A stretch of DNA of 64,000 nucleotides from Clusia tigrina (Eukaryota; Arthropoda; Insecta; Diptera; Clusiidae): positions 1,779,723 to 1,843,722 of the forward strand of contig CAKKTE020000077.1 in assembly GCA_920105625.2 (NCBI GenBank). The letters are read 5' to 3'. A program made the position numbers and the translations under genes. The notes beneath the pieces are model-generated. The model saw only the letters and a list, made by a program, of their open reading frames with translations, had not been told where the DNA came from and ran no database searches. Below are positions 59,946 to 64,000 of this stretch, one piece after another (the stretch's first letter is position 1; every line of letters starts with the position of its first letter).

Positions 59946-61499
59946 TTATTTTTGGAGTAGCTGACCACAAAGTTTGTCTACCATGAACGTCATATTTTTT
60001 ATGATTCGCCATTCTTGCCAGTAGGGATCGAGGTCATAAAATATGACTAAATTCCATTCATAGGTTATAATGTTGGTGGTGCCTATGTTCTCAAAATAGA
60101 GGCCGAGTTTGTTGTTAAATTTGTCTTGCTTAATTCTTCCATCACATGGCGTTATTGCCAAGCAGAGTAGTAGACCTGTGATTACGGTGCCTATATTACT
60201 AAGTCGACATTTTTTCGGCGGTGCTGCAGGCGCGGATTCCTGCTGGGCTTCGGAAGTGGGTTCTATTGGGAGTGGGGCAAGACGGTGTATCGGTCTCTTT
60301 AACGTGTTGTTCATAGTACGGATGTCTGCAACACGAACATAGCCATCTTCGCCATTATATACCTTAGTTATACGTCCCAGAGACCACTGACGAACGGGTG
60401 TGTTGTCTTCCTTAATTAAGACCAGCCTTCCAAGTTCAATATTCTTCTGGGGTTGTTTCCATTTTGTTTTCTGTTGCAATTCACTCAGGTATTCCTTAGT
60501 CCATCTGTGCCAGAATTCCTGCTTGATGCTGTTGATTAGTTGCCAGCGTTTGCCCAAAGAAACTTCGCAAGCTGCTGCCGCGGTGTCGATGGAGGCAGTC
60601 ATGGGTTCTCCGATTAGGAAGTGTCCCGGAGTTAATGCCGCGAGGTCTCTGGAGTCAGTTGAAATGGGGTTGATAGGCCGCGAATTGAGTATGGCTTCGA
60701 CATCAATTATGAGTGTCTCCAGTTCTTCATATGTGAGGGACGCGGTATTGAGACTGCGTTGAAGAAGTTGTTTGGCCGATTTGACAGCTGCCTCCCATAA
60801 GCGTCTGAAATGAGGAGCGCGGGGAGGAATGAAGTGGAAGTTGATTCCTTTGTAGTTACAGGAATTTTTTATTTTTTCTTGGCCCCCTGTCGAGAATATT
60901 GACTCGGTGAGCTCTGAAAGTTTGTTCTTGGCACCTACAAAGTTTGTGGCGTTGTTGCAATATAAGTTTCTGCAGTTGCCGCGTCTACCCATGAATCGCG
61001 TCAGAGCTCCAATGAAGGCTTCGGTAGTCAAGTCAGTTACCATTTCTAAGTGTACTGCTTTCGTAGTGAAGCAGATAAATACCGCAACATAGCTTTTCTG
61101 AGGACGCTTTCCTCTTAGGCGATAGTGTGTCCAGAGGGGTCCCCAGAAGTCTACGCCAGAGTTGATGAATGGCCTAGCAGGTTCTACGCGATTCGCAGGT
61201 AGAGTGCGCATGATTTGAGTTAGGAGTTTAGGCTTGTTTTTGTAGCATGTGATGCAATTTTGCACAGTCGTTCGCGCCAGAGTTTTCCCTTTTACCGGCC
61301 AGAAACGTTGCCGTGTAGTCGCTAAAAGTCCTTGTGGTCCGATATGCAGGTTTTTTCGCTGAATGTCCTCCATCAACAGTTTCGTGAATGCATGAGATGC
61401 GGGTAGTAACATCGGGCGTTTTGCATCGTATGAAAGTGATGAGGCTTCCAGTCGGCCACCTACTCGAATTATGTTGTTTTCGTCGATAAATGGTGACAA
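59946..61499 (-). pseudogene. BEL-3 integrase, with start of env in the same frame
   Basis: Zinc-binding domain: HAFTKLLMEDIQRKNLHIGP ... CITCYKN. Core: SGVDFWGPLWTHYRL (first Asp), FTTKAVHLEMVTDLTTEAF, then RNLYCNNATNFVGAKNKL, where the second catalytic Asp (normally S-D-N) is Asn, and APHFRRLWEAAVKSAKQLL (Glu; usually G-G-L-W-E). The C-terminal part is WSLGRITKVYNGEDGYVRVA. The frame is open for 517 residues and ends inside env. The Asp-to-Asn change would inactivate it. It inserts element cDNA in active copies. Confidence 0.87.
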
Positions 61500-62307
61500 A
61501 ACTTAAAATATCACTGGATTTGTGAAGTTCTTTAAAGGATTTCAGATACTTCCATTCTGTTGCAAATTCACCTTGCTGCATGGCTCTAATTATGATGCGC
61601 AATCGCCCTCCAAGTTCTTCGCAGGTTAATGAGGAACCCTTCTTGTGATTAGGATTGCGACTGTGTTGAATAAAGCGTGCTACATAGGCTGTGATCCTTT
61701 GGAGTTTTGGAAATGAGTTCCTATGGTTGAAGTGGTCTCCGCATGATTGGGCCACGTTCACTGTAACCGTTCTTTTTCGTTCTTCATTGCAGTCAAATTC
61801 AGGTTTGTATGGCACAGACCATGTTGCTTCTGAGCTATGAAGAAATAAAGGACCATAGAACGATAACGTGCAGTTCTTCAATTTTGATGGATTAATTCCA
61901 CGTGATAGAATATCGGCTGGATTTTCTTTCGATCTGACGTGTCGCCATTGTTTAGGTAAGCTGAGATTTGGTATGGTTGCTATACGGTTGGCAACGAAGG
62001 TTTGATACAATGACGATGTGGAATTGATCCATGGTAGTACAATTTCAGAGTCTGACCAAAAGAACGTTGGAGTCTCTCGCAATTGTTGTTCTTTTTTTAC
62101 TCGATTTACTAGCTCAGCCGTCAACATAGCCGCACAACGTTCTAGTCTTGGAATAGTAGTAGACTTGACTGGTGCTACCTTGGATTTGGCGCAAAGTAGT
62201 CGTACAAGTACTACGTTGTCCTCGGTAACTGAACGAACGTAAACTGCACCGCCGTACGCCCGTTCAGAAGCATCAGCGAAGGCATGTATCTGAACAAATT
62301 TCGGCAC
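61228..62307 (-). pseudogene. BEL-3 RNase H region
   Basis: IHAFADASERAYGGAVYVR (catalytic Asp), KSTTIPRLERCAAMLTAELV (Glu; the usual L-E-L is L-E-R here), FFWSDSEIVLPWI (Asp) and RHVRSKENPADILSRG. The frame continues into a pre-integrase segment and becomes a shadow of the integrase frame after about 61500. It joins RT across 62310-62370, where the frame changes. Confidence 0.85.
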
Positions 62308-62375
62308 GTGTTTCCAAAGGCATGTCTTTGTACATCAATTTTGTCCAATTCAGTTAGTTCATCTCGAAAACGGAG

Positions 62376-63380
62376 TCATCGTGTGTGTAGGTCCATTGGT
62401 AATACTGCATCCCAATCTAGCTTCAATGTCCAAAGTTGCTGCAGAAATAGTTTTGCCGATACGACTACTGGTCCCATAAACCCAAGGGGATCAAAAAGAC
62501 GCGAAATGTCCGAGGATACAATCCTTTTAGTAATCCTTGTTGTATCGGAACAATTTGTTTTGACCCGGAGGCTATCATTTACTGGAATCCATGACAATCC
62601 TAGTGTTTTAATGTGGTCCTCGGAGTCTATATCGAAGTCAAACCTGCAGCAGTTTGTGATGATTGGCGCACCATTTTCTCAGTTTGAAGCCACCTTTGGC
62701 GAATAGTTGCTGAAGTTGAGCTTGAGCAAAAATAGCTTCTGTTAGGCTATTGCATCCTGTCATGACATCGTCCACATAGAAATCCTCTTTTCTATATCTG
62801 CGGTGAAAACGAACCTGGGCAAACGAAAACGCAGTAATATGGTAAATAGATCGTCTTGAATTGTTGGACCAGTAGATAGCACGTCATATAGTGCAAGGTT
62901 CGTTGCTGACTTCGCTGATGCGTCAAAAACAACTCTCAATTTGGTGGTTGAGCTTGATGGCTTAAGGATACCATGATGTGGTAGAAAGTAAGATGGGGAT
63001 TTTATCTCTTCTTCCTTAATGAGACTCATATGGCCAAGTTGATTATATTCGGCCATAAAGTCAGCATACATTCCTTTCAATGTGGGATCCTTGGTGAGAT
63101 TACGTTCTAATGACGTGAATCTCCTCAAGGCCAGATCTTTAGAGTGTCCTAATCTTTCAGGTTTTTGTTTGAAAGGCAGTTGTACGACAAATCTACCAAA
63201 CGCATTTCTTTTCACTGTTTGGCTGAAGTGCTCTTCGCACATCCTTTCCTCCTGTGTTTGTGTGGGAACCTTGGCATCTACTTCCTCTAGTATCCAAAAT
63301 TTTTGTAGGTCGAATTCTGTATTAGTCAGCACTCCGCATATTAGTTCATCAAGGTAGTGGTTGTCGATTTTGCCCCCCAC
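62376..63380 (-). pseudogene. BEL-3 reverse transcriptase with an internal deletion
   Basis: Linker: DLQKFWILEEVDAKVPTQTQ, NAFGRFVVQLPFKQKP. RT: LRVVFDASAKSATNLALYD and FVFTADIEK (first Asp), then at about 62790 a deletion of roughly 70-80 codons joins straight to a shifted frame with DFYVDDVMTG (catalytic YVDD). The segment with T-V-T-F-G-T-S-x-A-P-F is missing. The following LRKWCANHH and LDWDAVLPM blocks are in other frames. The two catalytic blocks remain, but the palm is gone. Confidence 0.87.
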
Positions 63381-63404
63381 AATCCATCCAAAAACGGTGT
63401 TTTG

Positions 63405-64000
63405 TTATGTTGGCAAACCCTTTCCCAAACGAATTTGTCCGATGCTAAGGATGTCGTGATACAAATCTGCTCCCAACAGAATGTCAATAGGACCTGGAGT
63501 GTTGAATACTGGGTCTGCCAACTTAATATTGTGTGGTATTTCCCAGCTGGTGGTATCTATGTCTATCGATGGTTGTGGTACAGTTATTTGTGGTAGGAGG
63601 AAGGCTTCGAAATTGGCCGAGAAATTACATATTCGGGATGCTATTTTTGTGTTGACACGCCTTTGTGACTGTTGATTGGCATTCCCGATGCCCTTTATTG
63701 TTAACAACTCAGCCTTTCCTTTGAGTCCTAGTCTATTAGCTAGCTTCACCGTGATGAGATTTAGCTGGGAGCCTGAATCTAGTAAGGCTCGGCATTCGAT
63801 AGTGGCTCCTGAGTGGTCGATTAATTTCACAATTACCGTACCCAGTGCGACATACTTAGTGCGTGCAATAGCATGAGTAGCTAATACGCTGTGTTGGTCA
63901 ATACTTGCAGTTGACGTCTGATCTTTCGTATGACCAGGTTGAATTCTTGAATTATTTGTATTTGAAGCTGGAGAGGGTTGGGTTATGGCTCCTTCAAAGT
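63405..64000 (-). CDS. BEL-3 aspartic protease, partial at the right edge
   Basis: 63830-63405 is open: CRALLDSGSQLNLITVKLAN (retropepsin D-S-G of the DUF1758 type), IASRICNFSANFEAFLLPQI, and NTPGPIDILLGADLYHDIL (the L-L-G-A-D block), followed by IRLGKGLPT. Upstream sequence to 64000 appears to continue the pre-protease part of the polyprotein. Catalytic motif intact. Gag would lie beyond the window. Confidence 0.85.
   Translation of the reverse strand, partial: FEGAITQPSPASNTNNSRIQPGHTKDQTSTASIDQHSVLATHAIARTKYVALGTVIVKLIDHSGATIECRALLDSGSQLNLITVKLANRLGLKGKAELLTIKGIGNANQQSQRRVNTKIASRICNFSANFEAFLLPQITVPQPSIDIDTTSWEIPHNIKLADPVFNTPGPIDILLGADLYHDILSIGQIRLGKGLPT

Larger units (their letters stand above)
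58141..64000 (-). mobile_element. BEL-3: BEL/Pao element with env gene, partial
   Basis: From right to left: protease (63830-63405, continues past the right edge), RT (63380-62376), RNase H (62307-61500), integrase (61499-60240), env (about 60230-58396), then the LTR. This is BEL/Pao order with an env gene after integrase. Deletions and frameshifts occur in RT and env. The 5' LTR and gag lie beyond 64000. It is a different family from BEL-1 and BEL-2 by protein sequence. Confidence 0.88.

Overview
This window is insect chromosomal DNA made almost entirely of transposable elements and virus-like elements piled into one another. I see no intact cellular gene, rRNA, CRISPR array or bacterial feature. 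The mix (three BEL/Pao elements, three Jockey-type LINEs, Ty3/gypsy elements with env-like genes, a Copia element, mariner, Tc1, Transib-like, Helitron and Polinton-like traces), the pseudogene decay and the A/T-rich spacers fit a fly or another insect, probably Diptera. The species cannot be named from this sequence.

Layout. 1-982: 3' end of a Jockey LINE (+). 983-about 4640: BEL-1, a decayed BEL/Pao fragment (-). 4812-22158: a degraded Polinton/Maverick/adintovirus-like segment (+) with a packaging-ATPase gene and a second conserved gene. It is split by BEL-2 (4893-15396, 489-bp LTRs, AACAT target duplication), by an internally deleted mariner (15675-16609, TA) and by Jockey-B (17006-21501). 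22190-29240: a Copia-type element (-) broken by a long-TIR element, a GC-rich repeat block and a Tc1 element (27658-29192, TA). 29241-32400: Jockey-C (-) containing a 1,027-bp Transib-like element with perfect 36-bp TIRs and a 5-bp duplication. 33887-52778: a Ty3/gypsy element of the CsRn1 type (-, tRNA-Trp primer site, TATAT duplication). Into its reverse transcriptase a second, young gypsy element has inserted (36374-50262, +, TCTC duplication) that carries a 3.09-kb tandem duplication of LTR, leader and gag. 52779-58140: spacer with a Polinton-type integrase fragment, a CsRn1 LTR scrap, a Helitron helicase fragment, a related LTR scrap and a tRNA-like sequence. 58141-64000: BEL-3 (-), a BEL/Pao element with an F-protein-like env gene, running off the right edge.

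How it fits together. Target-site duplications and interrupted reading frames give an order of events: the Polinton-like segment, the Copia element, Jockey-C and the CsRn1 element are hosts; BEL-2, mariner, Jockey-B, Tc1, the Transib-like element and the gypsy with the duplication are later arrivals. The gypsy insertion at 36374 looks youngest (3 LTR differences in 476 bp by eye); BEL-2 is older (about 20 in 489). All calls come from reading motifs, repeat ends and frames; no database search was run.
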